From Mermis nigrescens (lineage: Eukaryota; Nematoda; Enoplea; Mermithida; Mermithidae): a stretch of DNA of 64,000 nt. The DNA lies in contig JAVLUZ010000340.1 of the NCBI GenBank assembly GCA_036768485.1, positions 5,515,886 to 5,579,885 of the forward strand, in the 5' to 3' direction. The position numbers and the translations under genes are program-made. This document shows positions 33,289-43,874 of this stretch, piece by piece (within the stretch, counting starts at the first letter, position 1; each line of letters begins with the position of its first letter). The notes beneath the pieces were generated by a model that saw only the letters and a list, made by a program, of their open reading frames with translations, searched no databases and was not told where the DNA came from.

Positions 33289-35040
33289 CATAGGCGTAGC
33301 AAGGGGGGCATTGGGGGCACATGCCCCCCGAAAATTTTCAGAAATATTGTTGATTTTTCTGTTGCAATAATTTGTGCCCAGAAAACTGAATTCAAAAAGG
33401 CAAAAACGTCAAAATTTTCCGGCGCTTCGCGCCGAGTCATTATTATTGATTGTTATATAGATCCAATGAATTTAAAAGCTTGAATCAGCTAAAATAATCC
33501 AGCACTTCACATCACTTTAGTAATTTAATGCACTATTTAATCGTTGAATGAAACTCCGCATACTTGTTGAGCACAATAGTAAAAGTGCGAGAATTATTGT
33601 GTACCAGTTTGTCCATTCTCTGCTTTGTTTGTCTTTTGTGTATCACTTTGTCTATTCTTTGCTTTGTTGTCTTTCTTTACAAGGTGACATAATCCTATTT
33701 TAAATGGAAGGAATGGCCAAAATTTCTTATGTTTCTGCGCATTTCCTATTTTTTGAACTGCATCTTGTTAATAAAAAGGCCACAAATGGACATGAAAACG
33801 GTAAGAACAAAATTTTCATTGATACATTTTCTTTATCGTATTGGCAGCGACACGCTGCTGCGCTATGTAAATTAGCAGAGGTCGAAAAACGCATTTCAGC
33901 TCAGAAGTTTTATGCAATGTAGGAGTTAATCATTTTTAAGTGTATTTGGGCTTGATTCAGGACCGAGATTTGGCCGATTTTGCGAAAATTTTAACGTTAC
34001 TATTTAACATTAAAATGCTTTTTTTACAAAATTTTCTGGGACTCTGCCTCGAAACCCGCTGGGAACGCTTGATCGCGCCCCACCAGATCACACCTGGGCG
34101 TGGGGGGTTTGGGGGTATGCACCTCCCCCGAGAAACCAAAAACCAAAATACCTCCCCAGAAATCAAAATACCCCCAGAATTCAATTTTTAAAATTTGTTT
34201 TCGTTTTTTCGCAATTTTTTGATGCCAATAGATAGTGCTCGATGAGAAACGTCGAAAAATGGTGTTTTTTCGTCATACCACCACTTTTAAGGCCATTTTT
34301 TTACCTTTGAAAAATCTTGCACCCCCAGAATTTCCTTGCTGCCCACGTATGCACCAGACCCCCGCAGCTGTAGAATGTCGTTGTACATGTGCAACGAGAT
34401 TTGAGGGAGAACGAGCCAGGTAAAAGGGTTAGGAATTTCTAAAAATTTCCGACGCTTCGCGCCGGCATTAATTTGTCTGTTTTGTATGATTTAAGCGCGG
34501 TATTAATTGAGTTTTAAGTGCAAAACGTCAAAATTTTTTGGCGCATAGCGCCGCCAGTTACTGTTCTTTCTGTTTGCGTTTTAAAAGACCGAATCACTCA
34601 AAATATCTTCAGACAAAGTTAGTGATTCGCATTTTTCTTGTTAGAAGCTTGAAGTGTCAAAATTGTTCAGTACAAATGTGATAATTTTCTGCTCTGTCAG
34701 ACTATTAGTTTTCACAGAGCTACAAAATGTTAAGGGCGGTAAAAAATGACTAAATTTCTTGGCGCTTTGCGCCACTTATGATTTCTGAAGTGTTTGTTAA
34801 TAGAAAGGCCGTAAATTCTACATGAAAAGGTAGAAATTCCAAACATTTTCGGCACTTTGAGTCGCTTTACACTTTTTGTATTTTTGATCGTCAGAAACCC
34901 ATAAATTAGCTAGGCTACACTAATAAAGGTCGAAAAAACTCAGTTTTACTATACATAACGTTACTGACATGCAACGCAAAAGTAATCTTAAAAAATTTTT
35001 TGTTCATACCCCCCGAACCGAAATCCTGGCTACGCCTCTG
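33289..35040. mobile_element. hAT-like element, TIR CAtAGGCGTAGC, non-autonomous
   Basis: Left CATAGGCGTAGCAAGGGGG; right, in reverse, CAGAGGCGTAGCCAGG. Copy 2 of the long repeat lacks it (45690-45712), which defines the insert. Relative to the empty site, five bases (TAACT) are missing and no 8-bp duplication remains. Contains at least four GGCGC-type hairpins (33421, 34451, 34541, 34761) and a nested family C MITE. Part of its interior (about 33340-34090) is also found at 37425-38110. Confidence 0.7.
34089..34351. mobile_element. hAT-like MITE, family C, nested
   Basis: CACACCTGGGCGTGGGG at the left and, in reverse, CATACGTGGGCAGCAAGG at the right. Flanks CACCAGAT and CACCAGAC match at 7 of 8. 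The related sequence at 38095-38115 shows the site without this insert. Confidence 0.8.
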
Positions 35041-35528
35041 CCGTATTGACTGTACATAAGTTTGCTGGTAAGCCAAAAGTAGCCCTTGAGTCGTAGTACA
35101 TTTCTGCTGGAACAAGTTTTTGGAGACTCATAACCGGAGTTGTTGGCAGACAAAACACAAGCCGAAATGTGTCTTTTCACCCTCCGATTCTTTACATTCT
35201 TTACACTGCCACTCTGGAAATAAGTCACTTTTTCGGAAAAACAAAAAGAATCATCTAGCTTAATCAGTTGTCTACATTTAAAAAAACCAGACCAAACAGA
35301 ATGCGAAACTGAACTGGAAAAGTCGTGAGCCCGCCAAAATTTTGAAAAACTATATATTATAAAATATATAGTAAAACTTTGCACGCTCTTTACACACTCA
35401 GTATTGATTTAAAAAGAACCAAAAAAATTGAATTTTGTTATTATCTACTTTTTAAAAAACCTGCACAATACAGAAGTGTCCCGTTATAGCTGTAGGGGTA
35501 GGGCGTAGACATATGTTGGGGTACCCAA

Positions 35529-36202
35529 TGTAACCAGCGTTTATGTGTAGATCATGCGCTGGTTTACATAATTCGCCTTCCATTATTAGCGAGCAGCGCA
35601 GTTGATATTTATTATAGCATATTAACATAGATTCCCTTGGTCGCATTAATATTATTCATTCAAATATCTTTCCTTCCAAATTGACAAAACGCGCATTTAA
35701 GAATAAAATAGCGCGTCTTTTAGTTTTCCGCGTGCCTTGGTAATAAGCGCGTCGGTCTTGTGTTCGCTGCTCGTTTTTTTCGTTGAATAGCGTTTTCCTT
35801 ACAACGCCGCTTATTATTCACAGAAAAGTTGACGTTTTCAGATTAGATCCTTTCTTTTTGAGCGTTCTTCTTCGATTCCATTGAAACGAAGCTTTTGAGC
35901 TGAGTTTCTCTTAATTATTGTCGTTTTCATTCGGATACAATTAGCTCCGGTGGTTCATTTTATCTACTGTTGATTAGTTAACTTTTTCTATATTTTTTCG
36001 ATTAATTATTTCGACTGAGAATTGATACGGACGAATAATATTGGACTTAGGGCTCAACTTCCTTACTTGTTGTCAGATAACCGGACGGGAGGTAAAGTTC
36101 TCAGTGGATACAATTTGGCTATTTTTATTGTAGGTCAGAATTGCGACAAAATCTTATACAAAAATCTCAGAGTCTCCAGAGTTGTCGCATCTGACGGCTA
36201 CA
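35529..36202. mobile_element. Probable solo LTR (674 bp)
   Basis: Begins TGTAACCAGCG and ends GGCTACA, flanked by CCAA on both sides (35525-35528 and 36203-36206). Copy 2 of the long repeat reads CCAAGTATATT without the insert (46188-46198). TG...CA ends with a short duplication fit a solo LTR of a Gypsy- or BEL-type element. No internal coding region is present. Confidence 0.65.
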
Positions 36203-36337
36203 CCAAGTATATTACAGGTGTGCGCTAACGCGCTACCTGTGATGATTTTTTGGCCATCGTCTGTCAGATTAGGTTTTCCAATGTTTTTCCGGCGCTTTGC
36301 ACCGGACAGTAGAAACTATAAAGGTGTAAGTCCCAAT

Positions 36338-36604
36338 CAGACATTCACGTTGCCGAGGGTTAGGGGATAGACCCCTAGAATGGATGAATGGGAAATTTTC
36401 TCGGGAAACTGAGTTAAAATGGAGGCCGAAAAATGGATGAAAATATAAAATTTTCGTTAAAAGGGCTTTAAATTTATCGGAAACTGTGTAATAACGTAGT
36501 TTTAACATTTAGTGCTTATACCAGTTGTCATTTTGGCTAGAAAAGCTCAATTATTGACCGCCTCCTTGACCCCCTCCCTAGATCGGCCATGCTGTGCTTC
36601 TATG
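36338..36604. mobile_element. hAT-like MITE, family B
   Basis: CAGACATTCACGTTGCCG at the left, CATGCTGTGCTTCTATG at the right. Flanks GTCCCAAT and GTCCCAAC match at 7 of 8. Also present in copy 2 (46323-46591), so it predates the split of the two copies. Confidence 0.75.
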
Positions 36605-37186
36605 GTCCCAACATCGTGACCGTCTCAACGTGCCACTGCACATATCCCGGCTGCCTCTTTTCCAACAGTATTTCGAGGTGCCTGGTTCCAATTTAGGCTT
36701 AGTGAATGCGGAAAGAAAAGACATCATGTAGGTACCTGAAATATAATATTTTGTTCCAGATGGTGGCAAAGTTGGGACTCAGACGATGCATACCTATGAA
36801 TTAATTGACTTCGATGGCTCTACAACCTTACGTTTGTAGCATTGAAGGTTCTCACAAAGACCTCTTAAGTAACAGCATACCTTCTCGTACACTATATTCA
36901 CACGTTTCCTCATTGATCAACTATTTCATTTTTTAAATTTTATTTAATTTATTTTTGTTTACAATTTTGTTTATTATTTTTTATTATTTTATTTCTTTTA
37001 TTTTTCTATTTTCCTTATTATTATTATTTTTTTATTGTGACTTGGCTTTCAATGAAATATGAAGTCTTTGTTTTACTGACATTTTCGCCATTTTAGGCTG
37101 ATTCAGCGGATTTGTAAAGATGGATTGTATATGTCTAAAACATAGCAGAAAGCATTATAAATATTCGGGATACACTTAGTTCCGGC

Positions 37187-38906
37187 CATAGCCGTGCCTA
37201 GGGGTGCGAACTGTGCGGCCGCACAGGGCCGCTAAAATTATGGGCCGCTAAAAAGTTGTAGTGCATGCCGTATAGAATTCATTTTTTGGCGGCCCTCTTA
37301 CAATAATTCGATACATACGTTCAAAAGGATCGATTTTTCGACGTTCTAATGCAAACACAGTCAGTTAAAAGTCTTTACTTGCATTTTTAAGAGAACGCTG
37401 ACTGAGCTATACTTGTTCTCGTTTTTCAGACATATTGTTGATTTTTCTGTTGCAATAATGTGTGTCCAGAAAATTGAGTTCGAAAAGGCTAAAATGTCAA
37501 AATTTTCCGGCGCTTTGCACCGAGCCATAGATCAAATGAATTTAAAAGCTTGAATCAGCTGAAATAATCTAGCACTTCATCATCACTATTAATTTAATGC
37601 ACTATTTGTTCATTGAATGAAAGTGCGCATGCTTGTTGAGCATAAAACTAAAAGTGTGAAAATGATTGTTTACCAGTTAGTCTATTCTTTGCTTTTTCGT
37701 CTTTCTTTACAAGGACACAATCCTATTTTAAATGAAAGAAATGGCCAAATTTTCTTATGTTTTTTGTGCATTTCCTGTTTTCTGAACTGCATCTTCTTAA
37801 TAAGAAGGTCACAAATGGGCCTGAAAAGGGTAAGAACAAAAACTTCAATTTATACATTTTTCATATATCTTATTGGCAGTGACCCGTTGCTGCGCTATGT
37901 AATTAGCAGAGGTCGAAAAACGCATTTCAGCTCAGAAGTTTTCGTGGGATGTAAGAGTTCATCAATTTTGACTGTTTTTGGGCTCCATTCAGGACCGAAA
38001 TTCGGCCGTTTTTGCGAAAATTTTAACGTTATTATTTTACATTAAAATGTCTTTTACAAAACTTGTAGGGACTCTGTCCCGGACCCCGCAGGGAACGCTT
38101 GACCGTGCACCTAAGACCCCCGCGGCATATGTGGGCAGCAACAAAATCCGGGGGTAGGCGCAAGGAGTTTTTTAGAGGTCGAAAAATGGTCTTAGAAATG
38201 ATGGTATGGCTAAGAAATACCGTTTTCAAGGTTTCTCATTGAGCACTACCCACGAATACCAGCTTTAAAAACATGGGAAGATGATGAATCGCTCAAGTCA
38301 TACACATGGACCAGACATGTACACTGAGCTAAAAGTTCTTGCTCGATCAAGTCCAAATGAATTAACTTCGCCACTAGCTACTCTTAAATATCTACCAAAT
38401 GACTTCCAGGATGTTTTCCCGAACCTTATAATTGATTTCAGAATTTTACTTACAGTACCTATTGCTGTGGCCTCAGCAGAACGTTCCTTCTCGGAACTGA
38501 AATTAATAAAGACATATTTGCGGTCAACTATGACTGATTCTCGTCTAAGTGCACTAGCGATTATTTCAATTGAAAATGATTTATCATCTTCGTTAAATTT
38601 TTTGCAATTGATTGACCAGTTTGCCGCTCAGAAAGCTAGACAAGTGTTATTTTTGTAATAAAGCACGTCATCATTCACGAAATAGGTAAATTATTTGAGA
38701 AAAAACATACGATACCTACTAAAAATAATGTAGCACAATATTTTGTTAGTAAATTTACACTAAGATGCTAACTGCGATCATATAGGAACATATGTAAAGG
38801 ATATACATAAGTGATAATTATGATGCCTATAATACCAGTTTTAAAAATTATGGGGCCGCCAAAATAAGTTTCGCCCAGGGCCGCTAAACCTCTTAGCACG
38901 GCCCTG
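37187..38906 (+). mobile_element. hAT element remnant with transposase C-terminus
   Basis: Termini CATAGCCGTGCCTAGGGG and, in reverse, CAGGGCCGTGCTAAGAGG. Target GTTCCGGC/ATTCCGGC matches at 7 of 8. The empty site GTTCCGGC is present once in copy 2 (near 47177-47186). The interior (about 37425-38270) carries sequence of another repeat, including a partial family C MITE at 38128-38270. Confidence 0.85.
38281..38658 (+). pseudogene. hAT transposase fragment, C-terminal dimerisation domain
   Basis: The 125-residue frame ends in the hAT C-terminal dimerisation region. Visible are FRILLTVPIAVASAERSFSE and LKLIKTYLRSTM, then RLSALAIISIE, the usual order in the family. The N-terminal zinc finger and the RNase H-like catalytic core are absent because other repeats replaced the left part of the element. 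It is therefore a non-functional remnant. The upstream ATG is incidental. Confidence 0.85.
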
Positions 38907-39236
38907 ATTCCGGCGGAAGAGTCGTCGTCGAATACAAAAAGATGTTTTATAATACCGTTTGTGATCATCAGAGTTCTGAACGATTTAAATGACGTCAAGA
39001 TAGTATTGAATACAAAGATAGAAAGGCACTTTGCAGTTAAACCCATAGTCAGATGTTTCATCTCTAGTAATTAAGCAATATTGTTACCATCCGTTGCAAC
39101 CAACCAAAATATTTGGCCTGTCGGTATCAATGGGAATTTTCGAAGGGCATTTCAACTGCCTACTTGGTTGTGAGTATGAAAATAAGAAATTGGAAGATTG
39201 TGCGATCCAATATAAATTGTTGTTGTTCTTTAAGTT

Positions 39237-40011
39237 CAGGGCCGGTCTTAGGGAGGGACGAACTGGGCGGCCGCCCAGGACGCTTAAATTTGGAGGCCGC
39301 TAAAAATTGTAGTAGGGACACACTATAATTCTTTCTCATATTTTCTGGTGTGCTTATCCATTACCAATACTAATATAAATTATAAAATGTTTTGATCAAT
39401 GTTTCCGTTTATTTGTCATCTTCACATTGCGTGTTTTGCTCGCCTTTTCATGCCACGCGTTGTCCTACACTCATTTTTTCGTCAACTTTATGTTAATCCG
39501 CTCTTCTCATTTATTATTCCTTTGTGCAATTTTTATACGAGTAGTAACGTGCTTTGCTGATGTAATGCATGCTCTTTCTTAAAGTCTCAGATTTTTTTAC
39601 TTAGCTTGCCTTCATTTTGTGTTATGCCGCCTACATTGCCTATTTCGTAACATTTACACTCGGCAGTGCTAGCTAGAATGCTTTTTCTCGTGTCTTTTTT
39701 GTGTATGTTCAACTACATGTACTCATTGGTGATATTTTTCTTAAGTTTCATTGTTGTCCAATGAAAAGCTTCAGTCAAACGTTTGAATTTCTTTTCAATA
39801 TTCCAGTCTTAAAAACCTCAAAAGACTAGCGACCTATTGAACAGCTAGCAAGGATTTAGCCATTTTATTAGACGATTTGAATGGATTAGATTTTGTACAC
39901 AGAACTTAAAGTTCTTATTAATTCCATGACTGAAATATTAGATTCGCCACTGATCGCTCTTGAGTTATTGTTCAGAAATGGATTCCAGGATGTTTACCAA
40001 ACGTTGTAATT
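39237..40011 (+). mobile_element. hAT element, left part, cut by the gap
   Basis: Starts CAGGGCCGGTCTTAGGG after TTTAAGTT, the same site and element as 47509-49240 in copy 2. It breaks off at N within the transposase region. Confidence 0.85.
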
Positions 40012-40111
40012 NNNNNNNNNNNNNNNNNNNNNNNNNNNNNNNNNNNNNNNNNNNNNNNNNNNNNNNNNNNNNNNNNNNNNNNNNNNNNNNNNNNNNNNNN
40101 NNNNNNNNNNN
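40012..40111. other. Assembly gap of exactly 100 N
   Basis: One hundred N characters, a conventional placeholder for a gap of unknown size. It lies exactly where copy 1 of the long repeat stops and copy 2 begins. Confidence 0.99.
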
Positions 40112-41666
40112 GTAGGATCATCGCCATAAAAAAACTAGATTTTTATCTTTAAAGTATGCAGATGTTATCTCTGAGCATAGGTATTTTTTACCTTAATACG
40201 ATGCCAGTTTGACGTCAACAAGGAATCATAATTTTCGAAGCCCGTAGTTCAGTACCTATATACATCTAGTATAATACTTTTCAAGACAACAAACTTGTTA
40301 TACTTATAATAAAATATTCTACATAAGCCAGCATTTTTCGAAGGATTGAAAAACCCAAAATGACAATAGTTTAAGCTTAATTATTGATCAACAAAAATAA
40401 CTAAAAATGATTGGCATTTTGTAACATCTAACCTCGGATCTATTGAATTTTTGTGCATAGTGTGTAAAGAGCGTTGAAAAAATTTGATTGAAAGCGGTGG
40501 TAAAGTTCGCTTTCCCTATTATTTTTGGCTTAAGTTTGATTTATGTTACTGCAGCTTGTAGGCTAAGATCGGTTTACTCGCGCTAAGGTCAACGTAGTCG
40601 CTCAGTTCGGAGTCGATGTAATTAATGCATAAATTAAATTTGGCATAAATTTTCTATATTTAGCTTAATCAGCAGACTTTTGAGATAAGTGATCGTCACA
40701 TTCGTTTTGCTGAACACGTCCGGAAAAGTCCATTCTATTGAAAAAATTAAATTACCCGTTTTTCCTGAGATAACAAAATGATGAAAAATACGAAATGGGC
40801 TACAAAATCTTTAGCAACATGCGAAAGCATGCACTTATAAAAATATATTTAGAAGTAGGAGTACATTCTATTGGTACAAACAAATACGAGCGCAAAAAAT
40901 AATGCAAACAAGAGTGTAAAGAAAAAATAAAGTACGTTAATGGTTTCCCCAAGAAAACTGCACTTCAAAACATTATTTGTACAAGTTTGTGATTCACGAA
41001 AGATATAAGACGTGAATAATCAATACATTCAAAGACCAACATGCTTGGATAACGAGCGTACAAAACAGTTGCATACTATTCATAACACCATTTGACTCAT
41101 TGCTTCAGGCCATCTTTTGCATAAAAGGAGAATACGCAGTCATTTTGAAATTTTCAATGTCGAGGGCATCAGCTAACTTTCCTATTTTCCCTTGAATCAC
41201 AAGCAATACCCACCTGCATTACCTATTGGGACCAGTAGGTACACATTTGAATGTCTCTTACTGTACTACCTATCGCTGGCAAGATGATTCCATCTAGCGA
41301 AGCAATGTAGCTTCATCCTTTGTACATGATAACTGTTAAAAAAATGAACTACGTATCACCCCTAAGTTCAAATTAGCTGAAATATGATTTGATTCGTAGT
41401 TACATACCTAACTTATGTGATAAATACCAACTTGATATTAAACGATGTAATGACCTAATTTGAATGTCTATGCGAATTACCTTCTTTTGATTTCCCTCAT
41501 GGACACATGGAAAGCTCATTCATTTTTGCTTACGACTGTGGGTCATATCCTGAAAGTAGAATTTATTTTTCAATGGCGGATTTAAGAAGGCATAATTTCT
41601 TATAGCAAAGAAAAATGCTCCGATCGAACTAAAAAGACGGAAATACTTGGGATTGTGGATAACTAA

Positions 41667-43370
41667 AGGCTAATTCATACTTCGTCCGATCCGACGTCGC
41701 GCGACACCGCATGTCGCATCCTGTCGGACTCTTGTCAGGTAGAGCCGCATGTGGCTCTGTTCGACACGTGTCCGACAGGATGCGGCAGCCAGTGCCGCGA
41801 GCGTCGCATCGGACATCGGATCCGACTTTCATTCATACTTCATCCGGCTTCTTCCGACTAAAAATCAATATTTTCACCGCAACAAACATTGATGTTTTTT
41901 ATACTATCGCGCAAATTGTGCCACTTGTTCTTGCAAGTTTCAACTGAATTGACGTTACAAAATTTTGTTGCAATGTTCAGTAATGTCGTCGGTGGGAGGA
42001 AGGGGGTTAAAAATACTGCTGCCTTTTACTAATTTTTCATGCATTAAATAAAAATTAAATACTGAAAGTATCAAAGTTCGTTTCATGCGCCAATTTTTTT
42101 AAACTTATTTACCGGATGAATTAAGATCAAGGTACGGACCATGCTGTAAATATTTTAATGTTATAATACAAGATTAAAGTGCACTTTTTTAAATTTTACG
42201 AAATTTTTTCTCAATTCCTCCTGTTCAAAATCCTGGTTATATCTTCAAAAACCATACTTCAATCAAAAAAAAATTAGTTCCGACGCATGAAATTACGTTT
42301 ATAGAGAGATGAAATAAGATGAATTGGTTGCAACAATAAATAGTTACAAAATAAACGAGGCGTGCAATGCGCCACATGTCGCGCCAATCTTTCTATACGC
42401 TGTAGTTGACATTTCATTTCATGCTAATTTCGCAAAACCTGAAATTTAAGGAACATTACAACAGTATAATCAAGAAAGCTTTCTTGAGATCTATCTTAAT
42501 TAGAAAATCCTTCTTTTCGCGTGATAAAAATAATCTCGTAAAGGCCTTCATTGTTTACGTCAGGACCGATCCTTGAATATTCCTGTGCTTTGTGGAACCC
42601 GGCTGGAGGCTCTTCAGCGTAAATTTACTAAATACATAGTTGGATATCATAGCCCTCTTTCTTACGACGAATGCCTTAACCAACTGAACTTGTGTCGATT
42701 AGAATTACGTCGCCTGCATATTTGCTTATGTATGATGTATCAAATTATTAGTCAAAAATCTTGTCTTTCCATGACAGATTTTTTTGTGCTCAATCAAAAT
42801 ACTACCCGCTGCACAAATCGTTTCAAGCTAGTTGTTCCTCTTGTCCGTTCTAATTTACAAAAATTTGACTTTTTCTATAAGTATATCTCGGTTTGGAATC
42901 ACCTACCTGATTTTGTAGTCTCTTCCCCTAACTTAAATATATTCAAATCTAGATTAATTGATGTCGACTTATCCAAATTTATTATAGGGCGGGCTTAAAT
43001 CGTCATTTTCATGACTCGCTCGTTGCCTTTTGCTGTACGCTTTTATTCTTTGACCGTACATTTTATTACTCTTTTACGTCCTTCGTAATTGTCGCGTTTC
43101 AGTAATAGATTATTTCATTCATTCATTCATTCATTCATTTCATGTGTGTCGCACGGACAAAAGTTGAAACCAACTCAACTTGTCCGTTCCGACAAAAAGT
43201 CGCATTGCGACACAGATTATGACGTAATGCGCAAAGAAAAGTCGGACGCGTGTCGCATGAAGTGAAGTCGGATAATGTCGGACTCATGTCGGAGCGTGTC
43301 GGAGCGGATTTGTCAATTTTCGCTTTCCGACACCAAATCGGACGGAGTCGGACGAAGTATGAATGCGCCT
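41667..43370. mobile_element. Harbinger-like non-autonomous element (TSD TAA)
   Basis: Left AGGCTAATTCATACTTCGTC and right, in reverse, AGGCGCATTCATACTTCGTC. The 3-bp duplication TAA is on both sides, and the single TAA empty site is seen in copy 1 (ACTAAGGATG, 31150-31159). Subterminal GTCGGA/TCCGAC repeats are dense. The interior holds a non-LTR 3' fragment. TIR and TSD length fit PIF/Harbinger or ISL2EU-type elements. Confidence 0.8.
42470..43138 (+). pseudogene. 5'-truncated non-LTR retrotransposon, end of RT ORF plus ATTC tail
   Basis: The frame 42573-42998 reads the C-terminal region after the reverse transcriptase of Jockey/CR1-type elements: LEALQRKFTKYIVGYHSPLS, then LRRLHICLCMMYQI and SVWNHLPDFVVSS. 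A frameshift just upstream (42560-42575) separates it from the YVR...LEY...WNP motif. The 3' end finishes in about six ATTC units (43106-43137), typical of such elements. It is dead and nested in the Harbinger-like element. Confidence 0.8.
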
Positions 43371-43708
43371 TAAGGATATAAGAGGAAGGGACTAGAAAAA
43401 GCTATCTATGTATATGCCTAAAGTCGCGAAATCTGTTAAAAATCAGATTTTCTCTTAGCAACGCAAAAAACTTAAGTATATTCTGTGGCCTACAGATTGA
43501 AATAAACTATTGAACCAAAAAATGATTAAAAAAGCAGCAAGTTAGCTACGCAGTAGCTATGGGAAATTAGATGGAGTAAACTAAGAGAGACTTCGTAAGC
43601 GAATTGAATGAAATAGCAAACATCGACGCATTCAAGACATTCAAAGAAATTATTGGTTTAAAGCAGCAAGAAACGCGTAAGTTTACATGAAACATATGAA
43701 ACAGACTA

Positions 43709-43874
43709 TAGTCTGTTTCACACAACTTCGTTCATAAATTTTAAAACTGTCTCCGACAATAAGCTGACAGATTGCGACTTTAGTATTGATCTGATATTTA
43801 ATTATCGTAACCCTTCGGCTTACTGGCGATGAAAATTCTTAGAATTCATGTACGAAGTCATGTGAAACAGACTA
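43709..43874. mobile_element. Tc1/mariner-like MITE (166 bp, TSD TA)
   Basis: Termini TAGTCTGTTTCACACAACTT and, in reverse, TAGTCTGTTTCACATGACTT, flanked by TA. Copy 1 lacks it (31462-31475). Confidence 0.8.

Larger units (their letters stand above)
31091..36238 (+). mobile_element. Element X, copy 1, with two secondary insertions
   Basis: Opposite orientation to 6096-10327. The inverted-repeat block 31091-31909 comes first, then the TGTAAAG array (about 32000-33290 and 35040-35400), and then the GCGC hairpin end at 36213-36238. A hAT-like element (33289-35040) and a solo-LTR-like sequence (35529-36202) interrupt it. Confidence 0.65.
29622..40011 (+). repeat. Long direct repeat, copy 1 (ends at the assembly gap)
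   Basis: This aligns, position after position, with 40113-48816, differing by substitutions and by whole-transposon insertions. Copy 1 has extra inserts at 33289-35040, 35529-36202 and 37187-38906. It lacks those at 41667-43370, 43709-43874 and 47986-48537. It runs into the N block inside a hAT element. Confidence 0.9.

Noticed and set aside
38768..39061. A minus-strand ORF of 97 residues also seen at 47102-47332
   Set aside because: In copy 1 it runs through the junction of the hAT remnant into unique sequence. Only the shared part is the same in copy 2, and no domain is recognisable.
42573..42998. A 141-residue ORF taken alone as a gene
   Set aside because: It is the C-terminal end of a non-LTR retrotransposon protein with an upstream frameshift and an ATTC tail, nested in a transposon.
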